DNA of 64,000 bases from Sordaria brevicollis (taxonomy: Eukaryota; Ascomycota; Sordariomycetes; Sordariales; Sordariaceae), in assembly GCA_033439795.1 (NCBI GenBank), contig JAUTDP010000003.1:744001-808000 (forward strand), in the 5' to 3' direction. The position numbers were made by a program, and so were the translations under genes. This document shows, piece by piece, positions 10,410 to 23,117 of the stretch (the first letter of the stretch is position 1; each line of letters begins with the position of its first letter). The notes beneath the pieces are model-generated. The model saw only the letters and a program-made list of their open reading frames with translations, made no database searches and was not told where the DNA came from.

Positions 10410-12698
10410 TCAAGCAGGAATGAAGTCCAAGCCCAACCCCTGAGCAACACGAGGCCAGTCCCAGACCGCAGCCCAGTCACCAGACTCCATGAGCTGCCAC
10501 ACATGCTCCAAAACTTCCAAGGTCCGGTCGGCATTCCGAAGGCTGGTGTATCCCTTGACAGTCTTAAGAGCAGCGCGCACCCGATCCTGATGAGCGGTCG
10601 TGAAGCATGCCGTACCAACGATGAAGCATGGGAGAAGGAGCAGAGTCTGGCATGGGTCGCTGGGCTTGAACGATTCCATAATGGCCAACGACTCCTGGAC
10701 AGCCAGGGTGATTCGGGGGTCGTGCTGTAATGGCTTGCGAGAGGGCCGCGGTGATTGGGCCCGAGATGAAGCGGTACTCAAAACGGGAACTGAACCCATT
10801 CCATAGTCCATACCTTCCAACTTGGGCGACGAAGTGCAGCTAGGTGACGCTGACATCGGGGGCGTGGTAACTCCAGCCGCGCCAGTTCCACCATGGATGG
10901 ACAGGGTAGAGAATGGAAGGACAGAGGTGCCTGTTGAAGGCAAAAGAGCCGAAGGGGTTGGAGGGTAGACGGTCCGGACAAGGTAGATCCACATCATGTG
11001 CTTGTAGAGAAGCCCTACCCGGTCACGGTTGTCTCCCCTGGGCCAGTGAGGCGTCCAGTCCTTAATGGCTGCGTCAATCTCGGCCGCCCGATAAAGACTG
11101 ACGTAGTCAACAACTGGATCGACTTGGGCCACGATGTTGTGCCGAATAGTGTTTCGAATCATGCTGATTTGAGGAAGATACTCCAAAAGCCCATCAGCAA
11201 CACCAAGTAGTCTTGGAGTGTGAATAGCTGGTGTATGGTTGGCATCGTTCGGAATTGCACGGTGATGAAGAGATGAAACAGAGTGAATCAACTCATCAGC
11301 AAAGATATGATACTGGAAGAACTCGGCAATGAAGGAGAAGAAAGCCGAGTCCTCCGGCGGCGAGCTTGAAATAAGACTCTTGTATGCCGAGAGATGGAGC
11401 CGGTGCTCACCCCGAGGGTTCCCCTCAGCCAATGCCTCGAGAAGGAAGCAAAGCATCTGACCGTAGCGAGCAGATACGCGGAGCTTGTCTTGAGCATCGC
11501 TGACCTCCACATCCTCATAGAACTTTTGTCTAGCCTGGTCATGATGATACAGCGACCGCTCATGAAGTTTGTGGACAGAAGTCGAGGGATTGTTTTTGAG
11601 AACGTTGACACCGTAGGGAGTGTCGTAGTCGATGTGCTTGCTTGCCAACGAAAGTATGGAGTGCATGAGGCCTTGGTGCTGGACGGCAATAGGAACCATC
11701 ATGTCTTTGAAGGCATTCTTGTGCTCTCCCTCAACGGTCAGCACCGTGCTGAGATGCTCGTTGTAGTGCTTCCAGAAGATCCGATCCTCGACCGTCTCGA
11801 GCCCGTGGAACAGTGGCTGCATTGTAATGGGCGGCAAACTGTGGGACTTGAGGCGCTCTGCATGCATGGGCATGTTAGACTGTCCTACCACGAGAGTAGT
11901 TCTGTTATGCTTACCCTCCTCGGCCCTCTCCCTTCCGCTCTTCCAGATTTGTTTCTCGGGATAACCTTCACAAACTACGGCGTTCTTTTCGCAGTTCATG
12001 CCTATATGGCGTTAGAATGGACTCTGAACTGGTGAATGGGACCTCAACTTACACCGCGGCTTTGCCTCGTCACACTTCTTTTTGCGCTTCCGGCAGGTGA
12101 GGCAGCCTGTCTTGGAGCGGCCTTTTGTGACCTTGTTCGCGGGGACAACCGGCGCAATGGGGTGCTTGCGGGGCCGACCTCGAGGACGCTTCGTCTTTGT
12201 TTGATCAGGCATCGACCCGTCACTGCTGGATAGTGCGTTTGTTGGTGCTTCCTTGATACGGTCCATGCAGAAGTCGTCGTCCAATGGCTCTAGCTTGGGC
12301 AATGGCAGCATGTTATCCTCCGAGTCTGGGTCCCACGACAGTTCATGATGGTGACCGTGGCCATGGTGACTTTCGTGTCCCATCTCCCAGTGCCCGATAG
12401 AAGATAAGGAAGCCGCCGAGTGAGCCAGATCAGGCGATGCCGAGGCGGAGGCGGAGGAAGAAGAGCAGCAAGAATCCCCATGGTAGGATGCATCCATACC
12501 ATTGCTGATAGGCGAAAGCTGGCCAGTCTGAGCAAAGCTCATGGCTGAAGACATTGAAGCAGAAGTTGAAGTTGACGAAAGTGAGGTGAACCAAGATGAT
12601 GACTGAGGAAGACCCTGGATATCATCCGAATCCGTGCTGTGACTATCCGACCAGACAAGGTCTCCGTCATCCGATGCGGCAGGAAGTGAAGAGTCCAT
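10410..12698 (-). CDS. Zn2Cys6 transcription factor with AT-hook
   Basis: Exon 1 is 12698..12053. Exon 2 starts at 12001 and runs to 10410, with a probable further intron at 11914..11858 (GTAAGC donor, CTAAC branch, GCAG acceptor, 57 bp). The protein is 726 residues spliced, or 745 if the 57-bp in-frame intron is kept. The binuclear zinc cluster has Cys at 199, 202, 209, 216, 219 and 226; intron 1 falls inside the codon of Cys216. An AT-hook core (RPRGRPRKH, 171-179) lies just before it. The N-terminus is Ser-rich with a His-rich patch (HESHHGHGHHHE). The long C-terminal part resembles the fungal-specific TF domain found after Zn2Cys6 clusters. It should bind DNA in the nucleus; its targets cannot be read from sequence. 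Confidence 0.85.
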
Positions 12699-15600
12699 AA
12701 CTCGTCACTAACGAGACCATACCAAAAGGGTGAAAACAAGGGTGGGAGGTACTTGGAGGGGAGGGAGGCGCCCCGAATGCTTTAAACAGTTGCTGAAAGA
12801 TGAACGGGGTGAAACAAGGCTAGCCGATGAGCGGGCAGCCAAGAAAGGCCGAGATGAGGAGTGGATTTGGGGGTTGAAGTGACAGCCAGAGCAGAGACGT
12901 TTGGCACTAGTCAGCCTGGTATTGAGCAAAACGGTCGATCAGTACACTGTTCAGAAACATTTTCGCGGGGAAGCTCATGCATACAAGATTGGCGTATCTT
13001 CTGCACAGTCAGACACGGAGAAATGCGGACAAAAGATACGGACCTCGAAAGCACCAAAAGGCCTTCAAGGAGGGGAATAGGGAGACGCCTCGGACCGGCG
13101 AGGAACAGCTAGTGTGTGTAGATCAACGGCAGCGGGTCGATCTTGACCTGCCTTTCAGATGTTGTCGCAATGGCCCTTTTGAAAAGAAAAGCGTCAGAGG
13201 TAGAGGTGTAATAAGACGAGGCTAGATGACGGTGAGGAGGACGAGTAGGAGGGAGGGAATTCCTTCAGATCTGTCGACAAGGGTGTTGGCGATGTGGGTG
13301 ACAGGGTGACGAGAGACACTGGAGGACATGAAGAACAGGGGGAGGCAAAAAAGTGGTGGATAGAGAGTTGTCCTTATTTGCTTCCGATTCGACTTGTTCT
13401 GGCGGGCTGCAATGTACGGATCGGGTGGGTGTGGACAGAAAGTGGGTGTTTATCACCACCACCTTTTCCTCTGATCCAGCCGAAGAGGACCCATGTCGTT
13501 TCCCCCAAGTTTTTTTGTTGGTTGCCGAGTGAGTCTGCCATTCCACTTTGTGCAACCTCACCATCGTCCTAATCTCTGGGGAAAAGAGAGGGGGTACGGG
13601 TGAAAGCGTAGCACTCGGCTTCTCCACAGCTCTGGTAGTCCCGTCTCTGGGTGTAAACGTGTGTGCGTGTGTGCGTTTGAGGCTATCTCTGTAACAGTGG
13701 TCATCGCCTCCACTTGTGAAGTTGATGTCCGACTTGAGGGACTTCAGCCTCAGAGCCCAAACTACTGTAACCAAGCAAGCTAGGAGATACTGAAGACGGC
13801 TATCCGGTAAGGTACCTCCCATGCCAAACAGGCAGCTGTATAGGAAAAAAGAGAAATGGCCATGTGAGCGATGTCTACCTGTCCACTAGTTGACTCTAGC
13901 GCCATCTTGACTTTTTGATCTTGGATAGCTTCCATGCTTTCGTCTAGTGTGGTGTTTTAGATCGCTTGACTTGGTAACGTAGTATGAGTGGAGGAAGATG
14001 CAGAAATGGCACGATTGATTGACGCTGCGTCGATGCCAAGAATGAAGGGGAAAGAGATCGGGATATTGGGTGGTGGTGATTGAAAAAGTGTGGTGTAGTG
14101 GGGAGGAAAGAGTGGGAGGATGGACGGGACCGATCATGGGGGGTCCTCGAGGAGGCTGGAGGGACTGGGGAGAAATTGGAAAGCCAAGAAGGACAGCATG
14201 ACTGAAATTGATTTGGGACCAAAAGTCCATGATGATGGCCGGCAGCTCTGAGACGACAAGACGGGAGCTCTTTCCAATGGTCGGTGTATTACGGGGTTTC
14301 CTTTTCAGGAAACTCCAGCCAAGCGCAGTGCTCCCTTCCAGTCCAGTATCGTGCCTGCCTTTTCCATTGTTGCTGTTGCCCTCGCAGACTTCGTTCAGTC
14401 GCAGTGCAGACTGCAGAGTGGGAGTGCAAGAGCGGGAAACGACGGGGAAACAACGGGCAGTCGCGATGGATTCATCCATGTCCACTGAAGTTGAGGTTCC
14501 TTCGGTGGTCCGTCGGCCACTGACCGCACGACGGGAAAGTGATGCGAATTGGCGAGGAAGGAACCTCTCACGCGTGCAAAAGTGCTGCCACTTCCACATT
14601 TGCGATATGAGAACGTGCATGAGTGATCGAGGTTATCCCGCGGGCGCTAGAGAGGTACGTACCGCACTAACGCTTTTTCGGGCTGGTCGCTGCAGAATCG
14701 CCGAACAGCACCTCGCACTCTTTTGTGCCGATTTCCCTTGAACTTCCTTGGTCCCAAGCTTTTTTTCGGCGGGGATTTTTGTCTGATCAAAGAGCTTGCA
14801 GCAAGAGAGCTCCAGGCTCCAGCTGAGATGCGACGCAGTTTTCTTTGGATTCATGTAACCGTGACCTCCTCTCGCTACACCGGAGGTTGTCTTTGAAGCC
14901 GAGAGATGGAGCGGTGCGGAGGGGAAGACGGCTGGGGAAATCTCTTCATCGACTTTCAATCAATATGCAAGATACGTGCAAGGTGCAAGTGCCCGATGCG
15001 ACTCCCTCTTACATGTCAACTCTCCCTCATTGCCAATCGTTGCAGATGTTAGACATCATGAAAAGCTTCATCGTCTGTCCATTTTGGGCGGTTTACATGG
15101 AAGGAGGAGACTTCCAGCTGTTAATTGAGTACATGCCCCGCTATAAAAAGGCACTGCAAAGCACGAGCCAAAGAGCAATGCAACCGTGGGGCAGCCGATT
15201 GCGCGTGACATGATTGGCTTGAACACGAAAAGAACCCTTTTGCTCCTCTCTTCGACAACTCCTCTCATCCGTGGCGTCTCCAGGCCATACATACCTTATG
15301 AACATGGGATTCCGACAGCGACACAAGAAATTGTTCATCATCCACTTCATCAAACGGAAAACGGCTTCTTGACTTGTGATAAAGCGTTGCTTGGCAATGA
15401 GATCAACGGCCCAAGACACCGCCGGGCTCCACTGGGGTTTCCGAGCCTATCGGTATCGGATTGCGATCAATGTCTGGGTGGTGATGGACACGATGGGGAA
15501 ACATGAACGGTGGAGAAGGGATAGGCAAAGAGATGGGCGCTTCGATGGCAGCCATGTCCCCGTCATTCGCCAACTCTATCCGTATCTGGCCTTATTCCGT

Positions 15601-18600
15601 CATTATGTACCGGAGTTAGAGGAAGACCGAAGATGAAAAGACGATGGACGAGGGGGCCATCAGATAAGGTCGACTCAGCAGGAATGGGTCGAGGGTCAAA
15701 TTAGCTCCCGAAGAACCTCGCAAGCAAGGACCCGAGACGGCTGTGAGTTGTGGGCTGTGGGCTGTAGCCTATACTGCATCCAAAAAGCCTCTTCACGCTG
15801 GCAACCATGCGCCGCCGGCGTCTAAACAGGCCGCCAAGTTTATACCTCCAGGACTTTAGAGATTTTCCCTCTCTGGATCGTCAGTTGGTAAGCTCAGTTG
15901 GAACTTCTGTTGGTTCGATATGTGAGCTATCACTACAGAACCGCACTGCTGATCTTCCATCCTCACTCAACTGACAATAACCATTCTATATCTTTGGCGA
16001 TCAAGACATTCTCATATCGAAAAACGGAGAGGAAGTCGGGAAAAACTTTGGCAAGGATAGCACAACACTCGCTAGCGTCAAAGATGGCCGGGAATGTGGG
16101 CGGACCCAACACTTGTACAACCGAAAGACAGCAAAGAGCCAAGTCGGACCGCTTCCATTGGCATACACAATATCTGCACGAGGATTCCATGTGCCATGAT
16201 ATCATGACAGTTTGATATCCCACGCACCGCTTTTTTAGCTCCGGAGCCCTTGATGCATATGTGTTTCTGACAGAGCACCTGCCTGAGCAGCATGAATCGA
16301 CGCCGTTTTGACACTGCAACAGCAACTGAGAGCCGGGAATACAACCAGACTGTGCTGCCCTGCCCGAAGCCGACGAGATCGGACTCAACCCCATCTCCCC
16401 CGGGTCCCTCGAAATCACTAAACTTACAGCCTAATGTACGCAGTATAACGTGATCATCTTGGATCCATCTTGCTGAAACACAAGCCTCGACAATCCCAAA
16501 TCTACCGTGGAGACGCACTAGCTTTGGCATGATGGAGTAAGCCGAACACATCGTGTGAACCCTTACGAGGCTTGGCAGTCAGATAGTCCGGTCAGCACCA
16601 GCTCGTGATATTCGCGTTCAAAGCAGATGCTAAATTTTTTCTCCAGATATTCAAACATGGTGGTGAGTTTCGACGCGCCATGGACAAGGGACTGAAGCTG
16701 TCAGTCGCCGGCTATCAGAATTTTCAGCCCTCAACACCCTCGACATAAATCCCCAACATCCTCGACCTTGCTGTCGGTGACTGCATGCTAGCCATATGTT
16801 GTGTCACCACCCTTTTGGGTCTGTTGCACACAGACAAGACATGGGGACGCTGCCAGACTCACGGGAAGAGATGAACACTGCAGTGTCTCGAGTCAGGTAG
16901 ATTATGCCACATGTATAGGAGCAAGAACAAGCCCTTCCATTCTTGCGCAGTGGCTGTTGGGCACTTACACATTTGCGGGGTGAACGTTTTGTTGGTTTCA
17001 TGTCTCATCTTTCTGGTCGAAGGCGGCTGTCATTGCCCCATTGCAACCTGATCAAAGTCTCGGCATCAGACCGAGTCAATGTCAATGCGTTCATGATCGG
17101 TCTCGAGAGAAGCCGTTATCCGGATGCTCTGTTGTAATAACCAACAGAAAATTAGAATGGAAAATTGGCATGCGACACACCACTGCCCAGAATTGGGGTC
17201 CATCATCGGAAAAGGTATTTGCGACCCAGCTCAAGAGAGAAAAAAAAAGCCCGACTCCAGCTCCGCCAGCAAAAGTTTACCCCTCACTGCTTTATCTTTT
17301 TGGGTATTCCCGAAGCTCAACAACACCATCCTTTCCTTGGCACACTAAGACACTTATGTGAGGTACCATGTACCTGTCAAAGCAGCATTGGACACTGCAA
17401 GCTACTGCAGGAAAGTACAATTTAACAAGTACCTTCTACCTGCAGCTCTTTCTGAGCGTGGGGCCGACGATGTTGTGCGCCCAACTCTGGCAGGTGCGAT
17501 CCCCCATCCTTCTTTCCTCTCGACATCTTTGCACTTTCCTCACTATCGCCGGCATTCTCTGATCCGGTTGCGTCATTCTCAAGCTACTGAAAATTTTCCG
17601 GCTGGTCAGCAATGAGACGGATGCCAATGATGCCAAGAGGGAGACAGCAAGAGGAAGGAGGCATTGGACGATGTTGGTTGCTGCTCAGCCTGCTCCTTGC
17701 TGAACTTCTTCGCAATCTTTTCAACAGTTGTTCGTTGTCCACCGAAACGATACTTTGCCAATTCACCGCCTCAATGACCACACGACCACCACCACCACCA
17801 CCACCACCACCACCACCACCAACCATGTCATGATATCTCGCAACACCACATTAGGCTTCCCGCTGCACCACCACGTCCACGCCTACGAAGGTCTTGCACA
17901 CCTCGAGAGCTCTGCAGCTCAGTCCTACACGGCACATGCTTCAACCAAAAAGTCCCGAGAAAGCCGAAGATGGAGGGCACGGCAAGGCCAGATTACGGCC
18001 CAGCCTGCTCTTGCTACCCCTCAACTTTAGACTATTCTTTCCTATAGTCTCAAGACTAAGCATCCCGCTTATACCTCAACCCCATCTTTAGTGCTAACCG
18101 CCAAGTCTGCGTTCCAGGAGCGCGCTCCGTCATTGACTGGAGCAGAGTCGCATTCTGCATCTTGATAACTGGCATCCTTGTTAGAGGCAGCAGCACAAGG
18201 CTCATCTTCAACCTCACGAGACGACAACCGACTGGACGGAGACACGTTGTAGCTACACCCGTCGCCCCGCTCGTGAGATCTTCCGGCAACGGCTCTGGTC
18301 ATCCGGTAGGACCATTGGATCATGGTGGTTTATGCTCCGGTTTCAACCTTTTACTCTAGCGAGGACATGGCATTTTGTTCGGCACCCCTTGTTCCATGCC
18401 TTTTCCCCCCCTCTTCCCCACCTAGTCGCTTACACCCATGCTGTACAGCCATGCCTCCAACCCTCACCACTCATCCTCGTTTTGGATATTCTCAGAATCA
18501 CAAAACTTGTTCCCCAAGTGGTAGCTCCAAGGGTCATCACGTGGCCTGTGGTCCTTCGTGCCCCCGAGTCCTATGCTGCGCTACCATTGACCATTTTGGT

Positions 18601-21453
18601 GTGCATGATGGCGCGCATGTGTTCTTCAGGCACAGGACCTGGTAAAACATGACATCTCACATCACTTCAACGTTCCTGGTTCTAATGCAATTCTCGAGAG
18701 TTTCTGGCGCGGTAGAATATGATTGGAGGCTCTCTTAGAAGGCTAAGTGGCCGTCCATGAAGAGGGCCGTTCATACACTGAAACAGAGATCACTAGAAAT
18801 ACTGAGTATCAGCTGTGCAAGTGCATGGCACAGGTTGTTTCGAAACTCAGGACAGCCGCTTTGTAATTTCGACAAACATACCACGAAGTACCAGTACCTC
18901 AACGATGCCGAATTCATGATGTGGCACAGCGGCTGAACTTCCTCTGGGCTTTGTGCCTTCGTGACTTCACAACTCCTTACCCCAGCTTCAAGGAAACACC
19001 CGAGTCGGGCCTCGAAGCAGACCCCTTTTTCGAACCCTCTCCCATACTATTGTGTTTAACTTACGTATTCATGACCGATCTCTCAACCCTTTTCTTGCGT
19101 TGGTCTCCTGGTTACAATCCGAAAGGCGCCCGGATGTCCGTTCTTCCACTTCGATATATGCACAGTACGGTTATGAAGACCCCCGGCATGGCCCTCAGGA
19201 AACAGCGAATAGTAGTTGCTAGACCTGACATTGGTCAAAGCCGCTCATGCCATCTTTTCTTCTTCGTTCCTCATTTCCCCGGTCCATCGTGGAAAGTTCG
19301 GAATCTCGCATGAGCTCAGCCCCAGATACTCCCAATACGTCGCCTGTGCTACTCAGTGGCTCGGCATGTATTGCGCCCCAAGTGCGCCACAAGTGCCAAG
19401 TTGTTCGTATATGGCTCTTTCCCACTTGGTCAGTTTGAAGTCCAAGTTAATGCCCTTCTCATGAAAAGTGCTCGAAGGACCGGCATGCTCACTAGTCTCC
19501 CTCGATCTTCAGAGCATCGAGTTGCGGAAGAACAGGTTGCGGTCAAGCACTTGGAAAGGGGCATGGCTAAACAGTTCCTCTTCCTACCTCTAGTGCAGGT
19601 TGAACTCGATGGGCAAGAACATGTTGGGGCACATAATTTCATAATGAGAGTTATGAACGCTGTACTGGGGGCTTAAGTCGGTGGTCTGCTGTGTGTCAAA
19701 CCTGACTCAGGCCCCCACGCTGTCAAACTATCCTGTGCATGGGATTTGAGACAATATGCGGCAACTTGGTATATGCTTTCGGCAAGCCCCGTCTTCCTTA
19801 TCTGCGACTCGAAGTGGACATCGTTGGAGATTGAACAGCATCGAGGATATAATTATGGCGTCTCTCGCAAGTTTATCTTCTTTTGGTAGCGATTCTCCCG
19901 CTCTGTCACAGCTTGCTAACGTCCATGCACACGCTTCTGGAATTGTAACGCCTCCTATCCAGAAGCCTCATGCTAATACCTCGGTCCTTTGACCTATCAT
20001 TGCAACAACCGAAGCGATTTCCGAAATTGTTTACTAGCGCACCATCCCGATCCAAGACGGGGGACGGCCCGAGAACCTATTGCTGGACAATTCACCGGTC
20101 TTGATGAGGATGAACATGCCCAGTAACAGGTTGGGCATCTCGCTAACCCGTTGAGCGCTTCTTCAGCCCTCATGGAGAGCTTTACACGCAGAATCAACCT
20201 TTGACTGTCCTATGAAGTCACGCTGGTGGCAGAATTAGCGCCGGTTTCAACCGCCTCAAGTGAGACATACAGATATTGAGTTGTGATAGGTTGGCCGGTC
20301 ATCCTTTCACCAGGCCGGTCACTTACACACATTATAACGACCAGCCAGCAGCTTGATGAGCGAGGCTTAACTCTGAACTGGGGGTCTGGCATGCTGGATT
20401 CCATGGCTGGGACGAGCCGAGCTAGCTCGAGCTCTTCTTGAAGAATGAGGCTACAGGAACTTCCACTCTGGGCGATATCGTCATTGTCCAATTATATCAC
20501 TTGCAAGCAATCTTCTGAAATTACCCCTGGCAACATTGCTTCTTTTGTCTCTTAGACATTTCCTCAACCTCTAGGAAAGCTCCTTCGAGGCTACCTTCAT
20601 CCGTCAAAAGACGCCGAACAAGCCGTATGTCCAGCGGAATCCGCAATACCGGCTCAAATAGTCAAAGCAAGTGCATCTCGCTCAGCACACCGTGGCATCC
20701 TACGACTGTGTATAGATGCCCACTATCGAATGCGGCTCGGAGAAGAACTGCATGTTGGAAATTGCATCGCGATTCCTGACTGCTTTTCCATGGACAATGA
20801 GCATGCCGATCCAGTTGTGTACAGCTCGTTGCTTTGTCTTTTGCGGGTGTCTCGATGCCCTCCCCTCCCCATTCCTTGCTCATCCCTACGGCATCCAGTA
20901 TCCTTGTGCGGCTAGTCCTTGCCGTAGATCCCCCGCGCTTCTTTTGATCCCGTCCGGTCCGGGCCTTTTCCCGCATCTCTCCCCTTTCCACCTTGCTTTT
21001 GCCTCATCTCGGTCAACAGACCGGGCAAGGGACTGGCCCGGCAAGGTAGTATCCGTATGTACCATGACCGTCCAGTCAAGCCTCACTTCTATTAGTTTGT
21101 CGAGAGAGGTTGACATTTCAAATTGCCCGGGCCAAGAGAGACCATTTCACAAGCGCAAGGAAAGGACAGCCAGAAAGATGAGAATGAGAGAGAAATAACA
21201 AGAACAGATGACTCAAGAGGCTTGTTGGCGACACAGGTGTGGAATACCGCAAGTCCCGATCCACCTTCTGACGGGTTCCTGCGTTTCGGACAAACTTTCA
21301 CTGCTGCCAAACTTCGTTCCTGCCCATCAGAGACACGCACCTACCCAGACCAGCCCCAGAAGGTGGGATGACCATCCCACCCAGCACCTTCCCACACATG
21401 CCCTTCATAAGGTCAAACTTCCAGCCCTCCTTCCAACAACAGCCACTGGAATC
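12699..21453. other. Gene-poor region
   Basis: I can support no protein gene in these 8.7 kb. Open frames are short and mutually overlapping. A TATA-like box TATAAAAAGG lies at 15142-15151, but no convincing frame follows it, so it could serve a non-coding transcript. A frame at 19356-19676 (plus, GTG first codon, containing FVYGSFPLGQFEVQVNALL) has a protein-like composition and may be a gene relic; confidence in it is low. Part of the left edge is the promoter and leader of the zinc-cluster gene. Confidence 0.5.
17785..17822. repeat. (ACC)n microsatellite
   Basis: Uninterrupted run of about 12 CCA/ACC triplets in the gene-poor region. Confidence 0.95.
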
Positions 21454-21543
21454 TCCCATATAGTGCAGAGGTTTAGCATATTGGATTTTCAATCTTCCAC
21501 ATTGAAATCTCCAAAGACCCGGGTTCGAACCCCGGTGTGGGAA
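21454..21543 (+). tRNA. tRNA-Glu(UUC) with 17-nt intron
   Basis: The acceptor stem pairs TCCCATA (21454-21460) with TGTGGGA (21536-21542), with discriminator A at 21543. The A box TAGTGCAGAGG and B box GGTTCGAACC are both present. The anticodon stem TTGGA/TCCAA (21481-21485 / 21510-21514) encloses a 24-nt loop. This resolves as TTTTCA plus a 17-nt intron (21492-21508) plus C, placing the intron at the usual position after nucleotide 37. The anticodon is TTC. The TYC arm CCGGG-TTCGAAC-CCCGG is perfect. The D-loop has one extra T compared with what I recall of fungal tRNA-Glu. Confidence 0.9.
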
Positions 21544-22811
21544 TTGGCAACTTTCTTTTTGGGAATTTTTGCCTTTTTTACGCTTTCGGTAAAGGCATGC
21601 GTTCCATTTTTCATTGGTGGCAAGTTCATACGGCCCTCCATATCGTTGATGCGTGTCTGCTTTGTCTGCTTTTGCAATAGAAGCCGTTCGCGATGTTCTT
21701 CTTGCTCGAATTGAGGCACGTCTCGTGAGCTACTGCGTAGAGATATGGCGGTCTTGGTGGTAAAAGCATGATTACATGAGGGAGTGCGGGTAAAATGCAT
21801 GAACTTATTGAGTACCATGTTCTCTCCTGTCCGTCTAATCTGCTTTTGCGAAGTGTCGCCTTCTTATTGAGCCTCAAGAAGCATCTGCACTTTCCCAAAC
21901 TCATCAACACACTTTTCCAGTCGTGATTGACCTGCGATTAACGCTCCATTTCGCAAAGTTTATTCCCCTTCCTACAAGTCTGGCCAATGTGAACCATCAA
22001 AATGCCCACAGCTTCCAGAAAACTCACGCCATACTCGGGAGGAGTATTAGTGATGTCCAAAAGACCCAGCCTTCCAGTCAAAGCCTGGCCTTCCTCCAGC
22101 AAGTACTCAAAATGCCACAGAAAAGAGGTTCTTTGGACAATACTTCGACACAACTCCCGCGACAACATGTTTATTCCGGGCTGGCTACTCCTGATCATCC
22201 TTCGCTAGCTAAAAAATGACAAAGAAATGTTCTACACTGCACATTTTCTCACTTCCCAATCTTGTTCAGAAGTCTCTTGAATCCCCGCCGCCAGAGTCCT
22301 AGCAGACCACTGAAGATCTTGGCTGCTTGGCGTGGTGAGTTGCCCCGGGCAGTTCCAAGGCAACAGCGAGACACTCGCATTGCACGGAAAGAGCTCTACA
22401 CGAAAAGACCGTGTAAATTGAAAGACTGGAAAGAGCGATCATGAGAGTTGATGATTTTGCAAATCACAAAACACTCCAGGTTGGAAGTGGCCGTGGGCAC
22501 GGACGGAGAAAGGGAAGGTGCTGCTTGCACGCCCGTGCTTCATGCATCGAGGAAGTGGATCAGTACCTGCATGCCCTCCATTCTCCCCAAATTTTATCAT
22601 CAAGTTCACTGCATCTCACCATCATCGTCGTGATCACCATCACTGGAACAGAGCTTTTCACAATTGTGTTTTCCAACTAGCTCTACCTCCTTTGCCCAAG
22701 ACTGCGTCTGTTCTCGAACTGTTCCTTTTAACATTGAAGTACTTGATGGGACCTTGCACTCTGATCCAAACACGATACAAGACTCTTCCTATCGACCACA
22801 CTACTACCAGT
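21544..22811. other. Intergenic after the tRNA
   Basis: No gene is supported. It leads into a C/T-rich microsatellite and the shard region. Confidence 0.5.
21556..21560 (+). terminator. RNA polymerase III T-run terminator
   Basis: Five T in a row 13 bases after the tRNA 3' end, with longer T-runs following at about 21564-21580. Confidence 0.7.
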
Positions 22812-22843
22812 CTCCCTCCCTCCCTCCCTCCCTCCCTCCCTCT
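22812..22843. repeat. (CCCT)n microsatellite
   Basis: About eight CCCT/TCCC units at the edge of the zinc-knuckle relic. On the minus strand it reads as Gly/Arg/Glu-rich sequence. Confidence 0.95.
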
Positions 22844-22849
22844 CCGCGC

Positions 22850-23039
22850 GTCGGCCGCCCCGGCCGCCCTGCGGCGGTAGCAGGGCGGGCGTTGTCCTTG
22901 GGGTCCTCGGGGCAGTCACGACCTGGATGAACACTGTCAGTCATTATGTTCTCCCAGAAAATTATGTTATGGAAGCAGAAGACTTACTCATGTGACCCTC
23001 GTTGCCACAGTTGTGGCACTTGGCAGCGCCCTTGCTGCC
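22850..23039 (-). pseudogene. CCHC zinc-knuckle gene fragment
   Basis: On the minus strand KCHNCGNEGHM is followed by a 65-bp intron (donor GTAAGT at 22987, acceptor CCAG ending 22923). Splicing restores SRDCPEDPKDNA, a complete CX2CX4HX4C zinc knuckle of the nucleic-acid-binding type. An in-frame TAA at 23042..23040 lies directly upstream, and downstream the frame becomes an Arg/Gly-rich run made by the CCCT repeat. It is therefore a fragment rather than a gene. The kept intron argues against simple retroposition of a mature mRNA. Confidence 0.65.
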
Positions 23040-23083
23040 TTATCTATGGGAGAGCGGACGGAATCCGTTGTTCTGTAGCTCAC

Positions 23084-23117
23084 CCGCCAGACGCTCTGGT
23101 GGTAGAGCGCCTGGCGG
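23084..23117. repeat. Long hairpin, tRNA-like surroundings
   Basis: Arms CCGCCAGACGCTCT (23084-23097) and AGAGCGCCTGGCGG (23104-23117) pair over 14 bases with one mismatch around a 6-nt loop. TGTAGCTCA just before it, GGTAGAGCGC inside it and TTCGAACC after it recall a tRNA D-arm and T-arm, but no acceptor stem can be formed. Confidence 0.75.

Noticed and set aside
13886..14620. 244-codon minus-strand frame in the gene-poor region
   Set aside because: Composition looks random, no splice or start support, and many overlapping frames of similar length.
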